Source of the DNA: Gari tellinella
Taxonomy: Eukaryota; Mollusca; Bivalvia; Cardiida; Psammobiidae
DNA length: 64,000 nucleotides
Direction of reading: 5' to 3'
Assembly: GCA_922989275.2 (NCBI GenBank)
Contig: OV277862.1
Location: forward strand, 46,773,786 to 46,837,785
The notes beneath the pieces are model-generated. The model was not told where the DNA came from, did no database searches, and worked only from the letters and a program-made list of their open reading frames with translations. A program made the position numbers and the translations under genes. How positions within the stretch are numbered: the stretch's first letter is position 1; every line of letters starts with the position of its first letter. This document shows, piece by piece, positions 42,436 to 53,353 of this stretch.

Positions 42436-42545
42436 GCAAAGAGTTTACAGCCTGATCAGACATCAGGTAACCCGGCGTCTGATCGGGTTCTAAACACTTT
42501 GCAATGGAAGTAAAGTTTAGCACGCGTGTGCCTATTTGGAAATAC
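42436..42545 (+). mobile_element. A' MITE, hairpin and tail
   Basis: GCAAAGAGTTTACAGCCTG, CAGACATCAGGTAACCCGG, TCTGATCGGGTTCTAAACAC, then a worn tail. The outer arm changed to CAAAGAGT / ACACTTTG. Confidence 0.65.
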
Positions 42546-43208
42546 ATTTGGAAAGTACAATGTATTGACCGCTGTATACCATCTAACAGTACTTTGCCTA
42601 ATACAAGGATAGAACAGTGCATTAATCATTTAAAGTGTCATTATTTAAAAACGACAATGCAATGATTTAAAAGCAGTCTGGTCGTGATCAAGCCTGTTCC
42701 AACCGTTTGGTACACATAATTTTGTTCTAATAAATAAGAAGACGACATTATTGAACAAAGCGATAGTCAAGCTTTGTAAGAGTTAAGTACATATTGGCAC
42801 AAGCTATGTCACTTTAATATCGACAGTGTCCTTAGAGAAATTACCTTGCCAAAGGTAAAGCTACGTTGGACATTAATAATGCATTCCTACTGTATAGCTA
42901 GAACCCTTCTCCTGTATCCTAGGTCCAAAGTTATAAAGAGTTTGCGTTTAGTCTAAGGTCATTCCAAAGTACTAGTATTTGATTGGTCAGATGTGAGCTT
43001 TTGCTAGCAACAGAAACGGAAAATACCAATTAAGCGTGACTGATAGTGTTCGTGGCAAAAACGAGTTCTTGCAGGTCCAATATTACAGTCTGTTCCGAAC
43101 CATTTTGTTCTTATGTAATGGTATGTGTTTGTCACTATAGCTATAGTTGAGAAAACATTAATCTGTTTGGAAAAAACGTGGTCCTGCTTAAGTTAATAAA
43201 ATAACATA
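42546..43208. other. No gene; one hairpin scrap
   Basis: A scrap near 42670-42715 (GGTCGTGATCAAGCC, CCAACCGTTTGG). Otherwise no supported feature. Confidence 0.35.
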
Positions 43209-43454
43209 CAGTGGAGAATCTGTTATTCTTTCCTGTTTAAACGCAAACGTACGCAAACGCAAAACACTAAAACGTAGAAAAGTACAACTTTTTGACAATT
43301 CTGATAATTCATCTTTATCTTGGTGGCAAACAGTTTGGAGCCTGATCAGACGCCGGGTTACCCGGCGTCTGATCTGGCTCCAAACTGTTTGCAGTGAAAA
43401 TAAAAGTTTTAGCGTAAACGCGTTTATTGGGAAAGAATAACGTTTTCTCCACTG
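43209..43454 (+). mobile_element. A-family MITE, full length
   Basis: CAGTGGAGAATCTG to TTTTCTCCACTG, TA on both sides, 246 bp. Confidence 0.95.
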
Positions 43455-43875
43455 TAACATAACATAACATATAGTTAATTGTAATAGAAGGCCGCCAGCC
43501 CATAATACAATAATTTGATGTATATTCTATCCTGTTGAATATTATAATTGCATGTACAAACGGTTTTCATTTCATGCTTGTTTCAGCATATGTTAAACAT
43601 ATGTTAAACATGTTTCATAGCCTATTGCTACGAGTTAAATCGTACGTGACACGTGCAGTTTTGCAGTTTATGTCATATATTACAAATATCTAATATTTTC
43701 AAACATTACATAAACCTTATGATGTTGTTCATACCGATCTCTATAATGTTTATTTGCAAATGTCATTTACGATTAAATACTTGAATACCAACATTAAAAC
43801 TTATCCTGTTAAGAAATAAACCATAAATATATTGAATGCATAAAGCTTTACATATACATGATATCTATGTCTTAT

Positions 43876-44281
43876 AGTTAGCTTTCAAATATTCCTCTCT
43901 GACCTCGAATGCTCTGAATGTAAATTTTGCAGCAGCATGTATTCTGCTAGAGTCTGTCTGACCTTATCAAATGAATTGTTCTTATGCAAACAATTCGTTG
44001 CAACCAGCATGTCTTTAAACATTCTATTGTTATATTTTTTTTATAACTGACAAACCAGGAACATGTGGAACTCATCCTCAACAGTATAAATGTTATTTTT
44101 GTCGGCAATATTGACAATATCTCAATCATTAAATTATGACCAGAACACCTGCAGTTGGACAGTCTTCATTTTTACCATATATGGACGTTCTATATTCAGA
44201 CGGCGTGTTTTCAAATGTCTGTAGTGTTCTGATTAGGGTGAAGAATCATGCTGATGTAACGAGATACAATGTGTATAAGTA
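43876..44281 (-). pseudogene. LINE ORF2 C-terminal fragment
   Basis: On the minus strand, NIYTVEDEFHMFLVCQL resembles the '..EDE.HF.L.CP.Y' zinc-knuckle-like end of many invertebrate LINE ORF2 proteins. It is followed by KKYNNRMFKDMLV and NNSFDKVRQTLAEYMLL. Stops interrupt the frame. It probably belongs to the same LINE as the endonuclease fragment beyond the A copy, with the whole reverse transcriptase missing in between. I infer that from orientation and adjacency; sequence proof would need the full-length relative. Confidence 0.5.
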
Positions 44282-44527
44282 CAGTGGAGAATCTGTTATT
44301 CTTTCCCGTTTAAACGCAAACGTACGCAAACGCAAAACACTAAAACGTAGAAAAGAACAACTTTTTGACAATTCTGAAAATTTATCTTTATCTTGGCGGC
44401 AAACAGTTTGGAGCCTGATCAGACGCCGGGTTTCCCGGCGTCTGATCTGGCTCCAAACTGTTTGCAGTGAAAATAATAGTTTTAGCGTAAACGCGTTTAT
44501 TGGGAAAGAATAACAGATTCTCCACTG
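44282..44527 (+). mobile_element. A-family MITE between two LINE fragments
   Basis: CAGTGGAGAATCTG to AGATTCTCCACTG, TA on both sides, 246 bp. The left arm differs at TTATCTTGGCGGC. It sits exactly where the LINE reverse transcriptase should be. Confidence 0.94.
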
Positions 44528-45968
44528 TAACCAAATAAAATATCTCTTCTCCTGTAATTGGTTCATATAAAGATTCAGAGTTAAATTCCATTCTATTGAA
44601 AACAACTGTTTAAAGTAGCTGAACCACTGCTCACTTGATATAAAATTTGTTTCTTGAGGTAGTTTCGTTCTAGCTACTTTTATTTTCTCCAAGAATTCCA
44701 TTGGATTTTTTCTACAACTAAGAAGTTCTTCGCGCCGTCGCCTTTCTATGCCATAATGCTTCAGTTTACATTCATTTTTAACATATTGCGATTTTAGCAT
44801 ATAACCGGACGTCGCACTCTGCATTAGTTATACGAAATTTCCTTAAACTTTTATATTTAGTCTGTTTTAAGCGCAAACACTCCCTATCCCACCACTCTGG
44901 TTGTAAATTTGGTCTGCGAATAGCAGAACGTTCTGTTTTCATAGCTGACCCAGTCTCTTTAAAGATGTTTATAAAATTGTTCAGCTTATGCATCGCGTTT
45001 GATTCGGATGTAGCTTGCATGAATTATGTGTACAATTCTAAAAATAATGTCATAAACGATTCTTAAAGGGACTCGTTCCATTTCTAGAGATATATAGTAT
45101 TTAGGTTTTCTTGTTTCATATTGTCATAAGAGCGTTCAAATTGCATAGAACACAATAGAGGAAAATGGTCTGAAAATTCATGGGTACCGACCTCGTAGTG
45201 TTTCACATTATAAATAATTATTTTGACGCTAAAAAGTAGTCCACTACACTTTTGCCATTGTTTGCAGTGCATGTAAATTCACCGTTTTTATCCTAAAATA
45301 AATAAGCGTCCGTTCATACAATGAAGGTCGTTTGTGCAGCACATATCTATGAGCAAAGAGCCAAATTTATTTAAAACCCCATCTTTGTTGCGTTTTGGTA
45401 CTTCAAAGTCATCTGAAGTTTACTTGTTTTGGCTGAATATATAGTCAATATCGTCACTTGGTATGAAGTCTTGCAAATCACCTATTCCCGCGTTGGCATC
45501 CCCGCCTATTAAGAAGTAAGCCATCGGTAAGCCCGACAATATTGTGACTATATTTTTCGTTTAAGATTTGAACGCCACCATTATTCACTGTATCATATAT
45601 ACCTGTAGCTGACCTCTCCGGTGATACTGTATGTACAAGATCACTATAACCAAATCCTTATTAAGCTTACCCCAGTGCCTAGATATGTGTAGGACAACAC
45701 AGTCTTCAAAGTTGTAATATATTCTTACAAAGTATTTAGCTAGTTTGTCGCTAACGAAAACTGTTACACCATCGATCCTCGTGTATAAGGGCATTGTCAA
45801 TTTTTACTGAATGACGAAAATCCAAGAAGAAGTTTTTTTAATTCGTCTTCATGAGTTTGCCAGGTTTCACACACTCCTAGTATATCAAATTGTTTCCAGC
45901 AATCGAGAAATTGTGCATCATTGTGACATTTCTTTAAGCCTTGGATATTTACGGAATGCCGTTATTGC
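44528..45968 (-). pseudogene. LINE ORF2 N-terminal fragment: APE endonuclease plus linker
   Basis: Minus strand, in shifting frames: NIQGLKKC..DAQFLDC and FDILGVCETWQTHEDE (start of the endonuclease); VTVFVSDKLAKYFVRIY, NFEDCVVLHISR, DLVIVILYI; FLIGGDANAGIGDLQDF (the GDxN motif); CCTND; VVGTHEFSDHFPL-like (EVGTHEFSDHFPL, the catalytic SDH). The linker shows RRPNLQPEWWDREC and LLSCRKNPMEFLEKIK. At least four frame changes or stops. It is a different family from the LINE at the window start. Confidence 0.85.
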
Positions 45969-46148
45969 AAACAGGTTGGAAGCAGATCAGATGCCGGGTA
46001 GCACAGCATCTAAACCAGGCTCTAAACTGTGTCCACTCAGATAACAAATCGGTAACATTTTCAAAACGTTCGATGTTCTACATTTTACTAGATTGCGCTT
46101 AGTTTCGTTTAAAATAAAAAAAAAATAGAGAAATGACTTATCCAGTGT
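45960..46148 (-). mobile_element. A' MITE, left end missing
   Basis: Hairpin GGAAGCAGATCAGATGCCGG / GCATCTAAACCAGGCTC, then GTTCTACATTTTACTAG, CGCTTAGTTTCGTTTAA and end TTATCCAGTG. Confidence 0.68.
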
Positions 46149-46684
46149 AAATTTTGAGCGTGTCATTTTCGAAAAACAATTACTCCTTTGCTCTCAAATA
46201 TGTTCACACTAATAAAATCTGCTTCTTTCTATCAAATATATATTTCATGCATTTTGTCTAAAGAAAGAATAAGTCGAAGTTCGTTTGGGGAACGAACCTA
46301 TCGGTCATACGTTCATACATGTAACACTGTAACCTGCCAACACATACGGGCTATTAGCGTCCTAAAATAAGGACATTTTATGGACATATGATATTGCAAC
46401 GTGGTATTTGGGGATTACTCAGTACTTGCTAATCATCCACCGTTTTGGAAAAAAATAAGAACGTCTACATATAACAGCCATTTAACACATCCAACCCTCG
46501 CGACGAGAATATCTTTGTCACGAACAAGTCCAGATATATCGTAGCTGCTAATAGAACAGTTATCCTGTGCAAAAAGTGTATATTTTGACGGAGTATGCAC
46601 CGTATGTCATTTGGGAAAATGTTTGTTTAAATTTTAACTAAATTGGCTTACATGGACTAGATTATATGATTGTTGTATGCATTA
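46149..46684. other. No supported feature
   Basis: No coding, RNA or repeat signal recognised. Confidence 0.4.
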
Positions 46685-46924
46685 CAGTGGATAAACTGTT
46701 TTTCTTTCCCAATAAACGCGTTTACGCTTAAACTTTTATTTTAACAGTTTGGCGCCAGATCAGACGCCGGGTCACCCGGCGTCCGATCAGGCTCCAATCT
46801 GTTTGCCACCCAGATAAAAATGAATCGTGAGATATTACAAAAAATTGTATTTTTCTACGTTTTAGAGTTTTGCGTTTGCGTTTCGTTTGCGTTTAAACGG
46901 GAAAGAATAACGTTTTCTCCACTG
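46685..46924 (-). mobile_element. A-family MITE
   Basis: CAGTGGATAAACTG to TTTTCTCCACTG, TA on both sides, 240 bp. The TTTTCACTGCAAAC spacer is reduced to TTTTAACAG; the head reads GCGTTTCGTTTGCG, as in A'. Confidence 0.9.
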
Positions 46925-47414
46925 TAACAGTTGCATGTGTGAATGCGTTTGAACTACCGAAATAAAGACAGTACATATAATTGATAGATCTATCTTCAAC
47001 AATCATACAAATAATGGAATTGATAGATCACTTTCAACAATCATAAATAAGCCACACAGGTTTACTTTTTACATGTCATATACAATATTTGTCTTTGACG
47101 AGTATTCTTGTGCAAATATGCAAACAGAGTGAACGCCAAGGTTTGAACAGTGCATGCGCAGTCAAATATACAAGTATGTGTCGCTATAAAATAGTGTCAG
47201 ACGGTCAAACAGCTAAACCAAATGCAACGCCGATGAACCGAGAGCCCTATCAGGTTGAACAAGGCATACGGCCTCGTGATTAAATTACAACACATCCAAC
47301 GACTACCCGTGTTCGATTGCACGATAAAACACTGGTATGAATTTATTTTTTCTTAAATCAATTCTGGGAGATGTTGCAGATGACAGCGATCTCTATACAG
47401 TGGAGTTTATGTTA
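46925..47414. other. No gene; a short tandem duplication and an aborted A end
   Basis: ATTGATAGATC..TTCAACAATCATA occurs twice at 46978-47048. At 47398-47408 CAGTGGAG occurs once more just before the true start of the next A copy. Confidence 0.5.
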
Positions 47415-47660
47415 CAGTGGAGAAAACCTTATTCTTTCCCAATAAACGCGTTTACGCTAAAACTATTTTTTTCACTGCAAACAATTTGGAGCCAGATCAG
47501 ACGCCGGGTAACCCGGCGTCTGATCAGGCTCCAAACTGTTTGCCACCAAGATAAAGATGAATTATCAGAATTGTCAAAAAGTTGTACTTTTCTACGTTTT
47601 AGTGTTTTGCGTTTGCGTACGTTTGCGTTTAAACGGGAAAGAATAACAGATTCTCCACTG
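47415..47660 (-). mobile_element. A-family MITE, full length
   Basis: CAGTGGAGAAAACC to AGATTCTCCACTG, TA on both sides, 246 bp. Confidence 0.95.
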
Positions 47661-47677
47661 TATTATTTTTCGTTTAA

Positions 47678-47918
47678 CCCTTTCATGAACAAATTATTCG
47701 GGAAATATTTACCCCGTCACCGCTTTATTGTCGTCCGCTTCAGTATTATTATCTGCAAGACACATTTCAAAGTTAGATTTCAGGCAAGATGACAGACGAA
47801 ATTTCGAAAAAGGTGTCAAACAGTTTGGGTGCTGATTAGACACTGCGTTACGCGGCGTCTGATTAGGACACTAACTGTTTGCAAACGCGCTTTAAGGCGT
47901 CATTGAGAGTGAAAGGGT
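47678..47918 (+). mobile_element. B-family MITE, long subtype, inserted in A'
   Basis: CCCTTTCATGAAC to GAGAGTGAAAGGG, TTAA on both sides. Hairpin GGGTGCTGATTAGACACTGC / GCGGCGTCTGATTAGGACAC. On its right the A' head resumes (TTTAACGCGAGCAAAACGC). Confidence 0.9.
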
Positions 47919-48143
47919 TTAACGCGAGCAAAACGCAAAATTTAATGTATTGCAAAATACGTGGAAACTATTAATTTGACGACGATTCTGACTATTATTT
48001 TAGTCTGAGTTTTAAATAGTTTTGAGCATTGTCAGACGCCGATTTATCCTCGGATCTGGCTCTTAACTGATTGCAATGAATATATAATAAAAGTTTAAAC
48101 GTAAACGCGTATATTAGGTAATAATAATGTCTTCTCCATTGTA
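47919..48143 (+). mobile_element. A' MITE
   Basis: AACGCGAGCAAAACGC, hairpin GAGCATTGTCAGACGCCG / GATCTGGCTC, tail TTTAAACGTAAACGCG and end CTTCTCCATTG before TA. Confidence 0.7.
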
Positions 48144-49043
48144 TTAAACAGGAAATATCATAATTACTAAGCACTTAAATATTTGTCTCATTCACTTAAA
48201 TCTACTTTCTGTTTTCTCCGTCTTACTAAACCACTGTATGGCATTTTGAATGGTACAGTATGAGAGTTACTGTGCCTATGTTTTATTTACATATGAACAA
48301 AAAATGGTACAGTCGACCTCCTCTATAGTATAAGTATTACTCGGTACCTGAACTGAAATTGGTGGCAAATACTAACTAGCTAGGCTTCTTTCTGGTTTTA
48401 GAAGAATTACTACTGACAACAATATACAATAAAACATCCCTATTACGCCCACTTGTGTTAATTAGTAGATGTTTTAGACAGGCGAGTGCTTATAGCAAAG
48501 TGAAAGTGCATTTGACCTTGCTTTATGTTGCTACCTGTCTTATAAACTTTCAGTTAGCCTTTAACATGGTAACTATAGTTGTTTTCATTTAATGTTTTAA
48601 AATAGAAACTGTGTACTGTTTCAAGGCAAAACTCTTTAACGTTTAATTGAGTTGTAACTATACATACAGGTATTTTAATATAGCATGTGGTACATGTATT
48701 TAATTATTCTGTGATAGAAATATAAGTTTGTATATTAAATTTTCATTTTTAATTATTTCAAATATAATTTAAACTATAAATTTATCTAGTATTACATTTC
48801 AGTAGCATGCTGTGATTTTGAATCTGATTGTGATACCTTCCTATGTCATACATTGCTATATTTTAAGGACCACAACGGAAATAAGAGTAATTCTTACTCT
48901 TTTTTGTGTTATCCTTGGCATATAATGTTGAGTGACATGGCTGTATTAAATCATACATATTGTTGCTTATTGTTTACTGTGTATGTTTTTAATAACAGAT
49001 TGTCATGTTATTGTACATTTTTTGTTGAAATAAATCTATCTAT
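48144..49043. other. No gene; P-family remnant
   Basis: About 48425-48560 holds AAAACATCCCTATTACGCCC, GACAGGCG and CTACCTGTC, a worn P element. The stretch ends AATAAATCTATCTATCTAA, which could be the short-repeat tail of a plus-strand LINE, but I found no coding sequence for one. Confidence 0.45.
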
Positions 49044-49047
49044 CTAA

Positions 49048-49286
49048 CCCTTTAAAGTCAATTTTTTTCGTGATAGTTTTACCCCTTCACCGTTTCATTG
49101 TCGTCTGTTTAAATTGTGGTGTGTACAATGTCGTTTTAAAATTAAAAAATAAGGCAGTATGACTGGAGAAATTTCAAAACGTCTGTCAAAAAGGGTGGAT
49201 CCTGATCAGACGCCGCGTTACGTTGCGTCTGATTAGGATCCAAACTGTTTGCAAATGCGTTTGAAGCGTCATTGAGAGTGAAATTG
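49048..49286 (+). mobile_element. B-family MITE, long subtype
   Basis: CCCTTTAAAGTC to GAGAGTGAAATTG; left target CTAA, right TTAA. Hairpin GGATCCTGATCAGACGCCGC / TTGCGTCTGATTAGGATCC. Confidence 0.88.
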
Positions 49287-49356
49287 TTAATGTAGTGGTT
49301 GTAACAGAGAGGTTTTACCGCATTGCTGAAAAATGATTGGGCTTCTGATGTCTATA

Positions 49357-49388
49357 TGACAGACAGACAGACAGACAGACAGACAGAT
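49357..49388. repeat. (GACA)n microsatellite at the LINE 3' end
   Basis: Seven to eight GACA units. On the minus strand they follow AATAAAATATCTG, so they form the (TCTG)n tail of the adjacent minus-strand LINE. Confidence 0.9.
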
Positions 49389-50592
49389 ATTTTATTTGTG
49401 TCTCACTTCTATACATGATAAGATATACAAATATGAATAAGTAAAATGTACAGAACCACTCAAATATGAGTTATGAGAGACAGTGTAAATCTTAAAATAT
49501 GACAATAAATTAGATTTACAAACTTAAAATCATGCAACTTAGCCTTCATTAAAAAATACTATTTATACAAAGATTTAAACGATTCTTCACTAAAAGCTAA
49601 AAGTTTTAAAATACATGTTAATTATATACATCATAACAGAATTATTGATATAACTGTTGTCGTCTATACATTAAAATATCATGGCAGGCTTTGGCAGTAT
49701 ATTTAACAATATCAGCATTTGACAGAATAAATTTAAATTTCTCAGAATCACTAAACGTTGTGAAAGAAGCATTGCTTTGCGATATTTTCATGTATAGGCT
49801 ATTTCTAATTTCTTCATATAATGGACATTTCAATAAAACATGTATTTCATCCTCAATCTCGTTTCTACAGTTAAAACAAGTTCGTTCTTCTAAACGTAAA
49901 CCTTGGTATCGACCAGTTTCAATTTTCAGTGGAGCAATTCCACACCTAAATTTGGCTAACGCACTACGATGACTTCTGGATAATATACATGTTTTAACAT
50001 AACTCTCAGTTTCGTACACTGATTTATATAGTTTGTACTTTCTAAGTTTATTTCCTGCTTGTTGGTTTCTAATACCTCTCTCAGAGTTTAAACGTAAACA
50101 CCAGTCACTTTTGAATTTTTTGAACATGTTGTCTTGTAGTCTATCGTTTATAGATTTAGATTCTGTTTTTCCATAAAACTGACCTATGCTTAATTTAATC
50201 TTTGCTATTTTAAGCTCATTTTCTATTTTATAGCACCAGTTCTTCGTTTGTTTTCTCAGCCGATGTGACCATATTGTTCATTCTACTGTCACTCATGTTA
50301 TTTAAACGAAACCAGTGTCCTAAAACACACTTCCATTGTCGTACTGATGGTGGTACCCAACCCATGTCTCCATGCACAGCCGCATTTGGGGCATATTTAC
50401 CAACACCTAGGTAGAACCTACAAGCGCGATTTTGTACAGCATTTATTGATGAATATTCTTTTGTCCCCCAAATGGCAGCGCCGTAGGCAATAATTGGCCA
50501 CACCATACTGTCATAAAGTGTGTGGTCGTTCTGTCCGTTACCAAGGTCAGCGACAACAAAGTGACAACGCGCCTTGTTCTCCATTAACATAT
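49389..50592 (-). pseudogene. LINE 3' portion: RT thumb and C-terminal domain plus 3' UTR
   Basis: Minus strand. 50228-50590 reads TLYDSMVWPIIAYGAAIWG, INAVQNRACRFYLGVGKYAP and GDMGWVPPSVRQWK, the end of a LINE reverse transcriptase. After one frameshift near 50240 it continues with KIKLSIGQFYGKTESKSIN, FKKFKSDWCLRLNSERGIRN and SALAKFRCGIAPLKIETGRY, then ERTCFNCRNEIEDEIHVLLK and CPLYEEIR, the C-terminal Cys/His region. It stops at 49642, followed by ~250 bp of 3' UTR and a (TCTG)n tail. It is 5'-truncated in the reverse transcriptase, as typical for dead-on-arrival LINE copies. Confidence 0.9.
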
Positions 50593-50624
50593 TAATGGAA
50601 TGTTTGTATTTGGTTTACCATTAA

Positions 50625-50841
50625 CTCTTTGCACGCTAGCGGTGGATATAGCTGCCACAGGCATAACCTTCGCAAACAGTTTGGATCCAGATGAGACGCC
50701 GCGTAACGCGGCGTTTCATCAGGATCCAAACTGTTTGCCATTCTGACACTGAATTTAAAAGAAATTTCGAAAAATTCTAATTTTAGAACAGAAGCAGAAG
50801 ACAATTGTTGCAGACGAAAGATTTACCCAGCATGCAAAGAG
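50625..50841. mobile_element. B-like MITE, separate subfamily
   Basis: CTCTTTGCACGCTAGC to CAGCATGCAAAGAG, TTAA on both sides, 217 bp. Hairpin GGATCCAGATGAGACGCCGC / GCGGCGTTTCATCAGGATCC: the central word changed on both arms to ATGAGACG / CGTTTCAT. Inner GCAGAAGACAATTG. Confidence 0.88.
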
Positions 50842-50879
50842 TTAACAGGTTTTACAATGACCTGAAGGGTAATGAACTA

Positions 50880-51070
50880 CAGTAAAACCCTCTAGTATGA
50901 CCACTGAAAAGATAACTTATTGATTGTATGAACGACATATGACAGCTAAAAGCAACTTGAAAGTAAAACAGAAAGCTCCTAAATGAGCTTTCTGTGTTAC
51001 TTTCACATTGCTTTAAGCAGCCTTCTGCCTTAAATGCCATTACTTTAGTTACCGAAATAGGTGTTTTGTT
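50880..51070. mobile_element. P-family MITE
   Basis: CAGTAAAACCCTCTAGTATG after TA, then GACCACTGAAAAG. The type II-like hairpin reads AGCAACTTGAAAGTAAAACA / TGTTACTTTCACATTGCTTT with tip AGCTCCTAAATGAGCT. The right end is eroded. Confidence 0.75.
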
Positions 51071-51384
51071 TTCTGGAGTCTAGAATAAGCTGTATATATC
51101 ATTTCATGACGTTCTGTGCACAACATACATAGGCTGCACCATTGATTATCCCATGTAATTTACCATTGTAACATTGATTGGTTGTCTGCTACAATATACC
51201 GTCTTCGGAATAAAACAAAACTCGAAAAAAGGTATGCTATTTAAACTGAAAAAAAGTATTGAATATGAATTACAAACATTTGGATTCAGATCAGACGCCA
51301 AGTCGCGTCTAGAAGTAAAGTTTTACCATGTTTGGATGAAAACGCTTATGTACTAAGCTCTCTCTGAATGCCACTCTCATTTAT
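51071..51384. other. No gene; half hairpin
   Basis: GGATTCAGATCAGACGCCAAG at about 51280-51312 is a left type I arm; AAACAAAACTCG upstream may be an A' relic. Confidence 0.4.
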
Positions 51385-51665
51385 AAAAATCTGAATAAGG
51401 GAAGATCCTTTGAAAGCACAGAAAACAAAGCAAATACTGAAACTTGCAGACTCGGTTTAATTGAGTCTGTTCATGGGCAATACTGAAATATGCAACAGTG
51501 CTCACGCCCCCTAGCACCAGCTTAAGCGGAATTCAACTTTCAACTGTAAATGCGCTGAACTCGGACCAGAAAGTATAACAACACTGCGAATGAAGTATGG
51601 TGCGACTTTTTACAGCCGCCACACAAGCACTTAACATCTGCTGTTGTGAATTATATAAATCTGCC
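51385..51665. repeat. K repeat, third copy
   Basis: AATCTGAATAAGGGAAGATCC through CAGACTCGGTTTAATTGAG to ATTATATAAATCTG. Complete relative to the pair at 29.8-30.3 kb. Confidence 0.9.
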
Positions 51666-51982
51666 TTTTTATTTATTTCGATTGCAAGCGCAAACATCAT
51701 GGTGCTGTAAAGTTTGTTCACAATTTTGGCATTGTCATATAATTATCTGTTTTGACGTGCTTTGTCGTCAAATCAAATAACGTTTCACTAATTATAGTCG
51801 GATTTTTACCCGTGAGCTGTGACCTTTAGGACGAGTTCATCCGAAGAGGTAAAATGTGTCACAAAACATGAATTTGTTCTGGAGTTACATATTGTTCATG
51901 GTATACCAAGGATAGTGTGCCTTTTGTGTCGACATTAAATCAATAATCGAGTCAGAGTAATAGGTAGCGTGTAAGGGTACTT

Positions 51983-53115
51983 AACAAGAGTTGTCAGAGA
52001 GACAACAAAGCTCGCCATCGGCACATTTAGAAACTTAAAAGCACACTCAAGGTCACCGAGTTCAACCTTTTTGCCTGCATGGAAAGGTCTTGTCCATATA
52101 CACATGAAAATCAAATACATGTATGAAGTCACACCTCAGGGGACATAGGAAATATAAGCATTTTTTTAAACCTAAACACAGATTTCGAAATATTAACCCT
52201 GGATCTAAGTTCAAGGTCAAGGTCACAGGGGTCCAAATTTTTCTGTGCATGGAAAGGTATTGTCCATATACACATACACACACATACCAACTATGAAAGC
52301 AACCCTCAAGGGACATAGAAGTTATAGGCATTTTTCGAAACCTAAACACAGATTTCGAAACTTAAACGCGGGCACTAAGTTCAAGGTCAAGGTCACAGGG
52401 GTCCAAATGTTTCTGTGCATGGAAAGGTCTTGTCCATATACACACACATACCAACTGTGAAAGCAATACCTCAAGGGACATAGAAGTTATAGGCATTTTT
52501 CGAAACCTAAACACAGATTTCGAAACCTAAACGCAGGCCTTAAGTTCAAGATCAAGGTCACAGGGGTCCAAATGTTTCTGTGCATAGATAGGGCTTGTCT
52601 ATATACACACACATACCAACTATGAAAGCAATACCTCAAGGGACATAGAAGTTATAGGCATTTTTCGAAACCTAAACAAAAATTTCGAAACCTAAACGCA
52701 GGCCTTAAGTTCAAGGTCAAGGTCACAGGGGTCCCAATTTTTCTGTGCATGGAAAGGGCTTGTCCATATACACACACATACCAACTATGAAAGCAATACC
52801 TCAAGGGACATAGAAGTTATAGGCATTTTTCGAAACCTAAACACAGATTTCGAAACCTAAACGCGGGCCCTAAGTTCAAGGTCAAGGTCACAGGGGTCCA
52901 AATTTTTCTATGCATGGAAAGGTCCTGTCCATATACACACACATACCAACTATGAAAGCAATACCTCAAGGGACATAGAAGTTATAGACATTTTCTTAAA
53001 ATTGTTTACGCCGTTCACGACGACGCCGACGACAACGACGACAACGACGACGACGACGACTACACCGGGGGTATTGCAATAGCTCGTCATGTACTTCGTA
53101 CAGGCGAGCTAAAAA
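51983..53115 (+). mobile_element. Helentron-like non-autonomous element with tandem core ('pearl'-like)
   Basis: The left part has TTAACAAGAG, then a small hairpin GTTGTCAGAGAGACAAC followed by AAAGCTCGCC. The middle is a ~165-bp tandem array. The right part is an ACG-rich simple stretch (GACGACGCCGACGACAACG), then GGGGGTATTGCAAT and a terminal hairpin AGCTCG..TGTACTTCGTACA..CGAGCT followed by AAAAAGG. This order (5' hairpin, tandem core, microsatellite, 3' hairpin) is that described for bivalve pearl-type Helentrons. Exact ends are uncertain. Confidence 0.7.
52040..52995 (+). repeat. ~165-bp tandem array, five full units plus partial ends
   Basis: AAGTTCAAGGTCAAGGTCAC starts units near 52207, 52377, 52542, 52707 and 52872 (steps 170, 165, 165, 165). 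Each unit has CATGGAAAGG, TTGTCCATATACACAC, CCTCAAGGGACATAG and CGAAACCTAAACACAGATTT. Units are very similar, which suggests recent homogenisation. Confidence 0.95.
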
Positions 53116-53353
53116 GGGTAAAATGTTGCGAGTTCGATTCCTATTAAAATTTATTTATTTTTATATAAAACTATTTTTATGTTATATTGCATTAGTGTCC
53201 AAACTATCACTTTAATTATTTGAATTGTTCAACATATGCAAAATGCGTAGATAACCTAAACCTTAAACGATATATGTAAACAATTGAATTTCTTAAAGGT
53301 ACGTAAACTATTACCCGGTGTGGTCTCTCACATCTAGATAACAATTGCATTAA

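Noticed and set aside
44246..44824. 192-codon minus-strand frame
   Set aside because: It is a chance fusion of LINE linker sequence with the translation of an A MITE, not one protein.
48853..49047. Possible 3' end of a host gene or LINE (AATAAA-like signal and TCTA repeats)
   Set aside because: No coding sequence upstream supports either.
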